From: CADDYX01 sp045809945 | Lineage (GTDB): Bacteria; Verrucomicrobiota; Verrucomicrobiia; Chthoniobacterales; UBA10450 | Reading direction: 5' to 3' | NCBI GenBank assembly: GCA_045809945.1 | Contig: JBJMWW010000131.1 | Location: 1 to 18,821 of the forward strand | DNA length: 18,821 nt | Part shown: piece after piece, positions 8,146 to 14,541 of the stretch | How positions within the stretch are numbered: position 1 is the first letter of the stretch | Layout of the letters: the number at the start of each line of letters is the position of its first letter | Notes under the pieces: model-generated | The model's input: only the letters and a program-made list of their open reading frames with translations | Told to the model about the DNA's origin: nothing | Database searches by the model: none | Position numbers and translations under genes: made by a program

Positions 8146-8151
8146 ACCTCC
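8146..8151 (-). promoter_or_regulatory. Shine-Dalgarno of mmsA, formed at a repeat edge
   Basis: On the - strand the sequence reads AGGAGGT-like GGAGGT, 7 nt before the ATG at 8138. It is the best ribosome binding site in the operon and settles the mmsA start. Four of its bases (GGAG) belong to the terminal part of the inverted repeat at 8148-8198, and the final G and T come from flanking sequence. The corresponding place in the other repeat copy reads GGAGCT. Confidence 0.7.
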
Positions 8152-8198
8152 AAGCACCAACATCCAAGCTCCAGAGAAACTTCAAGCACCAAGCTCGA
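8148..8198 (+). repeat. Inverted repeat copy A flanking the four-helix-bundle gene
   Basis: This 51-nt stretch begins CTCCAAGCACCAACATCCAA. It matches the reverse complement of 8650-8700 at 43 of 51 positions, with nearly all mismatches in the inner 20 nt. It is built of CTCCAAG/CAAGCTC-type units. It lies in the mmsA leader 9 bp from the start codon, on the opposite orientation to copy B. Confidence 0.8.
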
Positions 8199-8214
8199 AT
8201 CAGCATCGCGACGT

Positions 8215-8709
8215 TCATTGCCTGAAGATGCTCGCGAAGATCAGGTGCAGTTCTTTCGCTTCGCGGTAGAGCTTACGCGCTTCCGACGCGAGGCTTGGTT
8301 CGGCGGCTGCGATCATCCGCAGGAAGTGTTTGGTCTCCTTGGCTTCTTTGACGCAGCGGCCGATCGTGTTGCGAAAATCCTTCTTCGAAACACCTTCGTT
8401 AGCCTCGCAATAGTTCGCACCCACACTCGTTCCGGCGCCGACGAGTTGACCGATCAGCCGGTCGTTGCCGGGATCGCGCGGAATTGTTTTCGCGAAGTGA
8501 ACAATCGCTTCTCCAAAAACAGCTGTGCGCTCTTCCAGGTCGAACGCGTGTCTTTCGGCACCATTGCTGCCCGCGGTCTCCTGCATTCGCACGGCGGCGA
8601 TATCGGATTCCAAATACCCGACGCGCGGCTTCGGCAGCTTGCCGCGGCCTGGAGCTTGAGTTTTGGAGCTTCTCTGGAGCTTGGATATTGGTGCTTGGAG
8701 CTTCGTCAT
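8215..8709 (-). CDS. Four-helix-bundle protein (S23 / 23S rRNA intervening-sequence family)
   Basis: The ORF has 164 residues. The conserved core starts near residue 56 (F-D-L-E-E-R-T-A-V-F-G-E-A) and continues through I-P-R-D-P-G-N, L-V-G-A-G-T-S-V-G-A-N-Y-C-E-A, K-K-D-F-R-N-T-I-G, K-E-A-K-E-T-K-H-F-L-R-M and the C-terminal E-A-K-E-L-H-L-I-F-A-S-I. This pattern is diagnostic of the four-helix-bundle family found in 23S rRNA intervening sequences and related to DGR accessory protein Avd. Members are small basic helical oligomers with proposed nucleic-acid binding; the function here is unknown. The first ATG (8709) overlaps the preA stop (TGATG), but residues 2-20 (LQAPISKLQ-type) are encoded by an inverted repeat. 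Translation may really begin at ATG 8586, giving about 123 residues. It is unrelated to pyrimidine chemistry and splits the operon. Confidence 0.88.
   Translation of the reverse strand: MTKLQAPISKLQRSSKTQAPGRGKLPKPRVGYLESDIAAVRMQETAGSNGAERHAFDLEERTAVFGEAIVHFAKTIPRDPGNDRLIGQLVGAGTSVGANYCEANEGVSKKDFRNTIGRCVKEAKETKHFLRMIAAAEPSLASEARKLYREAKELHLIFASIFRQ
8650..8700 (-). repeat. Inverted repeat copy B flanking the four-helix-bundle gene
   Basis: Read on the - strand this starts CTCCAAGCACCAATATCCAA and is 43/51 identical to copy A at 8148-8198 in opposite orientation. It lies 8 bp beyond the preA stop codon and encodes the leading KLQAPISKLQRSSKTQAP-like peptide of the long four-helix-bundle ORF. 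With copy A it delimits a unit of about 553 bp that fills almost the entire preA-mmsA junction. Confidence 0.8.
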
Positions 8710-9839
8710 CAGCCTCGCGCCAATGCGTCAGACTGCTTCACAAATTCGTCGCCACTCCACTCACTGTCGGCGCGCACCATCGTCTTCGCTTCGGCGGCGG
8801 CCTTGTCGCGGTCCTTGCGTTCGCGCTGCATCCGCACCAGCTCCGCGTGGGTGCTGAAGTAATCGAGGCTCTTGCCTTTGAAATCGGCAATCGTCTCGAA
8901 CTTGTGCATCTCCATGAAGGCAAGCAATTCCTCGCACATCTGCTTCACGCATGCGTAGCCGAACTTCATCACGCCGGTGCAGACCTGCGTAGTGTCTGCG
9001 CCGAGCAAGATGAACTGCGCGGCGTCGCGGCCGTTTTCGATGCCGCCAATGCCCGATAACGTGCGGCCGGGAAATTCGTTGCGAATCATGGTCGCGATTT
9101 CCATCACCATCCGTAGTGCGATTGGACGAACCGCCTTCGACGAATAGCCGCCGGGCGTTGTGAAGCCTTCGACCGTCGGCTCAGGCCGAAGCGTGTCGAG
9201 ATTCACCGCCATCACGCTGCGAATGGTGTTGATCGCGCTTACGCCTTGCGCTCCGGCGCGAAAAGCCGCGCGCGCCGGATCGGTGATGCGGGTGACGTTC
9301 GGCGTCATTTTCGGCCAGACCGGTTTGCTCGCCGCTTTCATGACCCAGCCGGTGACCTCCTCCACGATCTCGGGATTCTCACCCATGGCTGCGCCCATTT
9401 TCCGCTCCGGCAAACCGTGCGGACAGGAGAAGTTCAGCTCGAATGCGTCGGCACCGGCCGCTTCACAGCGCTCGACGATCTCGTGCCACGCATCATGATT
9501 GAATTCCTCCATGATCGACGCGATCAGCACGCCATCCGGATTCGTGTCCTTGCACTTCTTGAACTCGTCCATCCAGATGTTGAACGGCCGGTCGCTGATC
9601 AGTTCGATATTTTCCCAGCCGACAACTTCCTTGCCGTCGTCGGCCATGAGCTTCGCGTAGCGCGGCGCGACATTGACCACCTTCGACGAATCGAGGCTGA
9701 TCGTTTTCGCAATGACCGCGCCCCAGCCTTCGCGGAAAGCGCGGTTGATGACGTTGAGATTCGTTCCCGGCGGACCCGAACCGATGATGAACGGGTTCGC
9801 TAATTTGAGACCATCGACGGTAGTGGCGAGCGTAGACAT
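8709..9839 (-). CDS. preA: Dihydropyrimidine dehydrogenase, PreA / plant PYD1-like FMN barrel
   Basis: Reduces uracil/thymine to the 5,6-dihydro forms, the first step of reductive pyrimidine degradation. It has 376 residues and forms a dihydroorotate-dehydrogenase-like FMN TIM barrel. Visible blocks are P-F-I-I-G-S-G-P-P (16-24), A-K45-T, E-L-N-F-S-C-P-H-G (134-142), K177-M-T-P-N, S-A-I-N204-T, the T-P-G-G-Y-S-S-K-A-V-R-P-I-A-L block (228-242), S-G-I-G-G (262-266) and Q-V-C-T-G-V. The C terminus ends with E-W-S-G-D-E-F-V-K and has no CxxCxxC ferredoxin motif, unlike E. coli PreA (about 411 residues) but like plant PYD1 as I recall it. At the position of the DPYD active-loop cysteine there is M152 (G-A-A-M-G-E-N-P-E). 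No PreT-like flavoprotein partner is nearby. It lies 52 bp downstream of the amidohydrolase, and its stop overlaps the next ATG. Confidence 0.93.
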   Translation of the reverse strand: MSTLATTVDGLKLANPFIIGSGPPGTNLNVINRAFREGWGAVIAKTISLDSSKVVNVAPRYAKLMADDGKEVVGWENIELISDRPFNIWMDEFKKCKDTNPDGVLIASIMEEFNHDAWHEIVERCEAAGADAFELNFSCPHGLPERKMGAAMGENPEIVEEVTGWVMKAASKPVWPKMTPNVTRITDPARAAFRAGAQGVSAINTIRSVMAVNLDTLRPEPTVEGFTTPGGYSSKAVRPIALRMVMEIATMIRNEFPGRTLSGIGGIENGRDAAQFILLGADTTQVCTGVMKFGYACVKQMCEELLAFMEMHKFETIADFKGKSLDYFSTHAELVRMQRERKDRDKAAAEAKTMVRADSEWSGDEFVKQSDALARG

Positions 9840-9891
9840 AAGCGCAAACCGGCCTTTCTAGCGGCTTCGACGCGGCAGGACGAGCATGAAA

Positions 9892-11139
9892 TTACGAAGT
9901 GGCGACCCAGTTCATCGCCTTCGTCGCCAGTCGATCAAATGCGCGCACCGCCAACTCGAGATGCTCCTCTTTCGTATCTTCAATTTTGTTGTGACTGATC
10001 CCGTGCAGGCTTTGCACGAACATCATCACCGTCGGCACTCCGGCGCGCGAGACCTCGGCGGCATCGTGCAGGGGACCGGACGGGAGGCGATGCGCGACGT
10101 CGCATGTTTCAACGATCGCTTCCTCGCAGAAGCGAAGCAGATGTTCATTGAATAAGACCGGCTCGATTTGCCAGAGACGCTCCCACTCGGCTGAAACGTT
10201 GCCTTCGCGTGCGAAACCTTCGCTCGCTGCGCGCGCTTCGGTCAGCATTTGCGCCAGCGCGGGCGCATCGAGGTGTCGCTGATCCAACGTGATTCTGCAT
10301 TCCTCGACAACGCTGGTGACGATGCCCGGTTTGGTCGTGCACGAACCGATCGTGCAAACGCCGCCGCCGCTACGCTCTGCAATGCGATAAATTTCGGGGC
10401 TCATTTTCGCCGCGGCGAGAAAAGCGTCGCGTCGGCGATTCATCGGCGTGCTGCCGGAATGTGCCGCTTGTCCGCGGAAAGTGATGGCGTGCCGCTCGAC
10501 TCCGAACGTGCCGAGCACGACGCCGAGCGGCAGATCGAGATCGAGCAGCACCGGTCCCTGTTCGATGTGCAATTCGATGTAGGCAGCGGCGTTCTGGAGC
10601 TGCTTCCGCGATTCGCCGACGCGTTCGAAATCGATGCCGTGTTCGTTCAGCGCGTCCGGTAAAGTCACGCCGCTCTGGTCCCGCAATGCGCGCGCTTCGT
10701 TCATGTCGAGATTTCCCGAACATGCCGATGAGCCAAATAAGCTTTTGCCGAAGCGGGCGCCTTCTTCGTCCGCCCAATCGACCACACGAACCGTCACCGG
10801 CGGTCGCCCGCCGAATTCAGCATGAACGCGTCGCAAAATCTCGACGCCGGCGATGGTATTGAGACAACCGTCGAGCCAGCCGCCATTCGGCACCGAATCA
10901 ATGTGCCCGCCGATCAACAGCTCACGTTGCGATTCGCCGCGGAGCGTGGCCCACAAATTCCCCGCAGCGTCGTGCTCGACCGGCACCGGAATTTGCTCCA
11001 GCTTCTGACGCAGCCAATTCCGCGCTTTCGTCCATGTCGGCGTAAAAGCGACGCGTTGCGCGCCGCTTTCGTCACCGGTGAGCGCGCGCAGCTCTTTCAG
11101 CTCGGCGATGACGCGCTGCGGGTGGATCTTCGAGGTCAT
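9892..11139 (-). CDS. M20-family Zn amidohydrolase, probable N-carbamoyl-beta-alanine amidohydrolase (beta-ureidopropionase)
   Basis: Metal-dependent amidohydrolase of 415 residues in the AllC/HyuC/AmaB group (peptidase M20/M40 fold). It probably cleaves N-carbamoyl-beta-alanine to beta-alanine, CO2 and NH3. Ligands seen are H79 (G-G-H-I-D-S-V-P-N-G-G), bridging D90 (L-D-G), E125/E126 (D-W-A-D-E-E-G-A-R-F-G), H191 (E-L-H-I-E-Q-G-P) and H383 (G-I-S-H-N). R-G-Q-A-A-H-S-G-S-T-P-M (222-233) and the C-terminal S-G-P-L-H-D-A block are family motifs for the dimerisation domain and substrate carboxylate. Allantoate amidohydrolase and L-carbamoylase are close alternatives, but placement with preA, hydA and mmsA favours the pyrimidine role. 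It is the first gene of the - strand run and is divergent from the lmo0937-type gene across 70 bp, where the operon promoter should lie; I see no convincing -35/-10 there. Confidence 0.9.
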   Translation of the reverse strand: MTSKIHPQRVIAELKELRALTGDESGAQRVAFTPTWTKARNWLRQKLEQIPVPVEHDAAGNLWATLRGESQRELLIGGHIDSVPNGGWLDGCLNTIAGVEILRRVHAEFGGRPPVTVRVVDWADEEGARFGKSLFGSSACSGNLDMNEARALRDQSGVTLPDALNEHGIDFERVGESRKQLQNAAAYIELHIEQGPVLLDLDLPLGVVLGTFGVERHAITFRGQAAHSGSTPMNRRRDAFLAAAKMSPEIYRIAERSGGGVCTIGSCTTKPGIVTSVVEECRITLDQRHLDAPALAQMLTEARAASEGFAREGNVSAEWERLWQIEPVLFNEHLLRFCEEAIVETCDVAHRLPSGPLHDAAEVSRAGVPTVMMFVQSLHGISHNKIEDTKEEHLELAVRAFDRLATKAMNWVATS

Positions 11140-11209
11140 TGGTGGACGCTACCAAAAGCGATGCGAAAGGGTCACGCGCAGAGCGGGGCGGTCGCGCGAA
11201 TTAACGTAC

Positions 11210-11356
11210 ATGCTGATAACAATTGGTCTGATTTTGCTGGTTCTTTACGTATTGGGGCTACTCGCGTTCAAAGTGACCGCCGGTCTCATCCACGTCGTGC
11301 TGGTGATCGCCATCATCATGATTATCCTGCATTTCGTGCGGGGCAGGAGAGCGTAG
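11210..11356 (+). CDS. Small lmo0937-family membrane protein
   Basis: A 48-residue protein starting at ATG 11210. It has two hydrophobic segments, about residues 2-19 (LITIGLILLVLYVLGLL) and 24-42 (GLIHVVLVIAIIMIILHF), separated by a short turn and ending in a basic R-G-R-R-A tail. This size, the G-L-I-H-V-V-L-V-I-A-I centre and the R-G-R-R tail are typical of the lmo0937 family of tiny membrane proteins of unknown, often stress-related, function. A longer in-frame ORF begins at 11078 but runs antisense inside the amidohydrolase gene and is not credible. The gene is 7 bp upstream of the small lipoprotein gene, suggesting a two-gene unit. Confidence 0.85.
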   Translation: MLITIGLILLVLYVLGLLAFKVTAGLIHVVLVIAIIMIILHFVRGRRA

Positions 11357-11363
11357 CGATTTA

Positions 11364-11564
11364 ATGCGCAAACTTATTGGTGGTGTTTTGCGAACGACGG
11401 TGGCGGTGGCGATTATCGCCAGCCTGGCGGCATGCGGTGCGCCGGGCCCGAGCATAAAGGAACGTGCGGACGAAGCAGCGCAGCACAAAAAAGCGAATAA
11501 AGAAAACGAAGAGTTCGCAAAAACGCTGCCGCCAACCAACGCGAAACCGATCTTCAAGCCCTAG
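11364..11564 (+). CDS. Small secreted lipoprotein
   Basis: A 66-residue protein with a lipoprotein signal: basic start M-R-K, hydrophobic stretch about 7-20, and lipobox L-A-A-C with the lipidated cysteine at residue 24. The mature part is about 43 residues, highly charged and Lys/Glu/Ala-rich (K-K-A-N-K-E-N-E-E-F-A-K), probably helical, and ends in a Pro-containing tail. The function is unknown; it is small like lysis-type or envelope-stress lipoproteins, but no family is recognised. AGGAGA at 11345-11350, inside the end of the preceding gene, is a possible though distant ribosome binding site. Only 6 bp separate its stop from the stop of the convergent CocE-type gene. Confidence 0.82.
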   Translation: MRKLIGGVLRTTVAVAIIASLAACGAPGPSIKERADEAAQHKKANKENEEFAKTLPPTNAKPIFKP

Positions 11565-11570
11565 CGTTCG

Positions 11571-13385
11571 TTATTTCGCGAGCGGCAGTTTGAGCGCGCT
11601 GCCGTGCTCAGCGTCGTGCAGCACGCGAATGTGCGCCGTGTGCGCGTCTTTCGCGGTCTCGTTCGCAACCACGCCCCCTGAATTGTAGTTCTTCTGAAAC
11701 CCGGGGCTGTTGGGCGATGAAACGACCAGACGCAGCCGGCTGCCTTTGCCGATGCGCCGTCCAACGAATAACCCCGGCGCGAAATTGCACTTCACCACTT
11801 CGCCCGGTTTGATCAGCTTCTCCTCGCGCACCGAATCGCGATAGCGAAGTCGCCGCACGTCACTCCAAAGTGTGATGCTCGTGCCGTCGCTCTGGATTTC
11901 GTAAAGGTCCAGCGTGACGTCGGTATCGGGCACGTCGACCGACAGCCAAAGCGTCGCTTCAGGACAACCGATCAACGCGGTTTCATTTTCGAAGGCAGCG
12001 GTGTGATAAACGAGGCCATCACCCGCAATGCTGAGCGCGTAGCGCTGGTCGAGCAGCTCCGTTTTGGATCGATCTTCCGTGCCCTCGATTTCGCCACGGC
12101 GATTATCGAGCGGATCGTAGGTGTATTGATCGGCACCTTGCTTCGGCGCAGTTTCGGTCAGCGCACCGGAGCGGAAACCGGCATTCGCATCGCCGTTCTG
12201 GGAGTCGAAATAAAATGTGCGCGAACCGGCAAACGTCGCCTCCAGCGTGTCGGCGTAGCGCCATTCGCCGTTAACGGCGCTATTTCCCGGCGCGAGCACG
12301 TAATAGGCAACGCGTTTCTTCAGGAAATCCGGCTGCTTGCCGCCTTTGAGCGTCCAATCATACCACTGGCGATGCAGGTCGTTCATGTCGATCACCGCGC
12401 CGCTCCCGAACTTCACGCCAGCCACTTCATCGGTCGGCGTGCGCGTTCCCGGATGATCCCACGGTCCGATGACGAGGAAATGTTTTGCCCGCGCTTCCGC
12501 TGACGCATTGGCGAGATGATCGCGGTAAAACGTCATGGCACCGGGTTCGTCGCCGTCGTACTGGCCGGTTATCGTCAGGATCGGCATCGCGATTTTGCGG
12601 AACTGTTCGACTGTCGGAACGATTGTGTCCCAGTAGGCGTCGGGCGTCGGGTGTTTGACCCAGGTCTGGAAATGTGGCGACGGATTTCCGACGAACGTGT
12701 CGAGCTGGTTGTAGGGCAGATGCTGCCGGTAGGCTTCGAGAAATTTCGTCTGCCAGAACTTAGAATCGCCGAACCAATTCACCTGCGGCGTGCGCCCGCT
12801 GGTGTAGCTCAGCCAACGCGTGGCGTAAGATTGGCCGACGTTGTTCGAATACGGGAAGTCCAAAGGCGGATGCGCTGATGCTACCGGCACGATCGTGGCG
12901 AGATGCGGCGGAAACTCTTTAGCCGTCGCCCACTGGTCGAATCCTGCGTAGGAGCCGCCCCACATCGTCACTTTGCCGTCGCAGAACGACTGCTGCGCAA
13001 ACCACTCTACGATGTCGTGTCCGTCGCGATCATCGTTTTTGAACGGCTCGAATTCGCCGCCGGAATTTCCGCGGCCGCGCACATCGATGGTCGCGAAAAT
13101 GTAACCGTGCGACGCGAAGTAAGCACCGCGGGGGTAGTAGGTGTCAGAGATGTAGGGCGTGAGCGTAAAGATCACTGGCAGCCGCTGCTGACCGAGCTGT
13201 TTCGGCACAAACAGCGTCGCGTTCAGTTCCACTCCGTCGCGCATCGGAATCTTCGCACCCCACCGGACGTCGAATCCAGCTTCGCTCGTTGGAGCCTCGC
13301 TCGGTTTCGGCAGCGGCGGCGGACTCGTTGTTTGGGCAAACGAATTCGAAGTGACGATCAGCAGAGCGAGAAAGGCGCGTTTCAT
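11571..13385 (-). CDS. Secreted CocE/NonD-family serine hydrolase (X-Pro dipeptidyl-peptidase S15-like)
   Basis: Alpha/beta-hydrolase of 604 residues with an N-terminal signal peptide (M-K-R, then a hydrophobic stretch to S-F-A-Q at about 18) and a proline-rich linker (21-30), so it is probably periplasmic or secreted. The catalytic triad appears as S145 (W-G-G-S-Y-A-G-F), D277 (T-G-Q-Y-D-G-D) and H311 (G-P-W-D-H-P-G). The oxyanion region lies near T-P-Y (76-78). After about residue 400 comes the C-terminal beta-sandwich typical of PepX/CocE proteins, with L-W-L-S-V-D-V-P-D-T-D-V-T and F-V-G-R-R-I-G-K-G-S-R-L-R-L-V-V-S-S blocks. Members act as esterases, Xaa-Pro peptidases or beta-lactam acylases; the substrate cannot be told from sequence. 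It is divergent from the M19 dipeptidase-like gene by 33 bp, hinting at joint peptide use. Confidence 0.93.
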   Translation of the reverse strand: MKRAFLALLIVTSNSFAQTTSPPPLPKPSEAPTSEAGFDVRWGAKIPMRDGVELNATLFVPKQLGQQRLPVIFTLTPYISDTYYPRGAYFASHGYIFATIDVRGRGNSGGEFEPFKNDDRDGHDIVEWFAQQSFCDGKVTMWGGSYAGFDQWATAKEFPPHLATIVPVASAHPPLDFPYSNNVGQSYATRWLSYTSGRTPQVNWFGDSKFWQTKFLEAYRQHLPYNQLDTFVGNPSPHFQTWVKHPTPDAYWDTIVPTVEQFRKIAMPILTITGQYDGDEPGAMTFYRDHLANASAEARAKHFLVIGPWDHPGTRTPTDEVAGVKFGSGAVIDMNDLHRQWYDWTLKGGKQPDFLKKRVAYYVLAPGNSAVNGEWRYADTLEATFAGSRTFYFDSQNGDANAGFRSGALTETAPKQGADQYTYDPLDNRRGEIEGTEDRSKTELLDQRYALSIAGDGLVYHTAAFENETALIGCPEATLWLSVDVPDTDVTLDLYEIQSDGTSITLWSDVRRLRYRDSVREEKLIKPGEVVKCNFAPGLFVGRRIGKGSRLRLVVSSPNSPGFQKNYNSGGVVANETAKDAHTAHIRVLHDAEHGSALKLPLAK

Positions 13386-13418
13386 GTTGCGGGATTTCCG
13401 CGCATACTGCCGCAGACG

Positions 13419-14420
13419 ATGCGGGACGACACGATAAATTACGCGGAGCGGACCGGCCGTTTGTTAAACGAAACGATCGCGTGCGATCTGCACTCCTGTC
13501 CGACCTACGATCCACGCAGCGACGCGATTCTTCAGTTGCGCAGATACCGCCAGGCGGGCGTGAAGTTCGTTTGCGTAAATGTCGGCGATTCCGACATGAC
13601 ACTCGAAGAAGTGATCGTGTTGTTCGCGTCGTTTCGCGCGCAGTTGAACCAACATCCGGATGAGTTTCTGGTCATCAATAGTGTCGATGAAATCGAAGCG
13701 GCAGACGGAAGGCTGGCGGTAAGTTTCGATCTCGAAGGCGCTCGCGCGCTCGGTGAAAACCTCGCGCTGCTCGAACTCCTCTACGATCTCGGTGTGCGCT
13801 GGATGCTGCCAGTCTACAACGTGCGCAACCAAGTCGGCGGCGGTTGCCACGATCCGGTGGATCAGGGCCTGACCGATTTTGGCCGCGCGTTCATTCGTGA
13901 GATGGACCGAATCGGTTTGATCAAGTGTTGCTCGCATGTCGGCTATCGCACGGCGCGCGACATTCTGGATATGACGGAAGCCCCGACGATTTTCTCGCAC
14001 TCAAATCCGCGCGCGCTTTGCGATCATCCCCGCAACATTCCGGATGACCTGATGAGCGCGGCGGCGGCGACTGGCGGTGTTGTCGGCATCAACGGCATCG
14101 GCATTTTTCTCGGCGACGATGCAGCGCGCAGTGAAACGATCGTTCGCCATATCGACTACGCAGTGCAGTTAATCGGGCCGCAGCACGTCGCGATCGCGCT
14201 CGACTCAGTCTTCGACAAACGAAATCTCGAGTCCCGCTTGCAATCGGCGGTTCAAATTTGGCCTGCGTCGGCTGGATACCGCACCGGTGCGCAGATGGCC
14301 GAGCCGGAGCAATGGCCAGAGATTATCGAAGGTTTGCTTCGGCTCGGTTACTCCGACGCGGATGTGAAGGCGATTGCGGGTGAAAATTACCTGCGTGTCG
14401 CGCGCGCTGTTTGGAAATGA
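13419..14420 (+). CDS. M19-family membrane dipeptidase-like amidohydrolase
   Basis: A protein of 333 residues related to renal dipeptidase (zinc dipeptide hydrolase, TIM-barrel amidohydrolase fold). Metal-site candidates are H25, E106 (S-F-D-L-E-G-A), H173 (C-S-H-V-G) and H194 (I-F-S-H-S-N), with D262 near the C-terminal strand. The usual first motif H-x-D reads H25-S-C27, so the conserved aspartate is replaced by cysteine. There is no signal peptide, so it is predicted cytosolic. The start at ATG 13419 is chosen because the upstream in-frame extension to 12903 runs antisense through the CocE gene. The proposed role is dipeptide or D-amino-acid-containing dipeptide hydrolysis; the altered motif could change metal content or substrate. 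The 33-bp gap to the divergent hydrolase means shared control sequence. Confidence 0.9.
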   Translation: MRDDTINYAERTGRLLNETIACDLHSCPTYDPRSDAILQLRRYRQAGVKFVCVNVGDSDMTLEEVIVLFASFRAQLNQHPDEFLVINSVDEIEAADGRLAVSFDLEGARALGENLALLELLYDLGVRWMLPVYNVRNQVGGGCHDPVDQGLTDFGRAFIREMDRIGLIKCCSHVGYRTARDILDMTEAPTIFSHSNPRALCDHPRNIPDDLMSAAAATGGVVGINGIGIFLGDDAARSETIVRHIDYAVQLIGPQHVAIALDSVFDKRNLESRLQSAVQIWPASAGYRTGAQMAEPEQWPEIIEGLLRLGYSDADVKAIAGENYLRVARAVWK

Positions 14421-14437
14421 ACTAAAACCTCGGAACC

Positions 14438-14466
14438 TGTCATTCCGAGCGAAGTCGAGGAATCTC
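14438..14466 (+). repeat. Dispersed TGTCATTCCGAGCG repeat, solo copy
   Basis: Twenty-nine bases beginning TGTCATTCCGAGCGAAGTCG between the dipeptidase stop and the alcohol dehydrogenase start. It is the same family as the left end of the element at 3629-3733, and an inverted relative of 16191-16221. No complementary partner end is recognisable within the next 100 bp, so it looks like a half or decayed element. It lies in the only space available for the alcohol dehydrogenase promoter. Confidence 0.65.
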
Positions 14467-14511
14467 CGTGATTGCCTCCGCTTCACTCCACATAACAAGC
14501 GCGTTGCACAC

Positions 14512-14531
14512 ACGTCACGTGGGGGTGACGT
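14512..14531 (+). promoter_or_regulatory. Stem-loop / palindrome in the alcohol dehydrogenase leader
   Basis: ACGTCAC at 14512-14518 and GTGACGT at 14525-14531 are perfect inverted 7-mers around a 6-nt loop GTGGGG. The site ends 10 bp before the ATG at 14542. It could be a dimeric regulator operator or an RNA hairpin holding a purine-rich loop. A 7-bp palindrome can arise by chance, so the role is speculative. Confidence 0.35.
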
Positions 14532-14541
14532 TCGTCGTCCA

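Noticed and set aside
8139..8192. Upstream in-frame ATG at 8192 as the mmsA start
   Set aside because: The extra 18 residues are encoded by the inverted repeat, and a strong GGAGG precedes the ATG at 8138.
12903..13418. N-terminal extension of the M19 dipeptidase ORF by 172 residues
   Set aside because: This part lies antisense within the CocE-type hydrolase gene, and homology to dipeptidases begins only after ATG 13419.
14374..14541. N-terminal extension of the alcohol dehydrogenase ORF
   Set aside because: It overlaps the end of the dipeptidase gene and a dispersed repeat, and lacks any dehydrogenase similarity.
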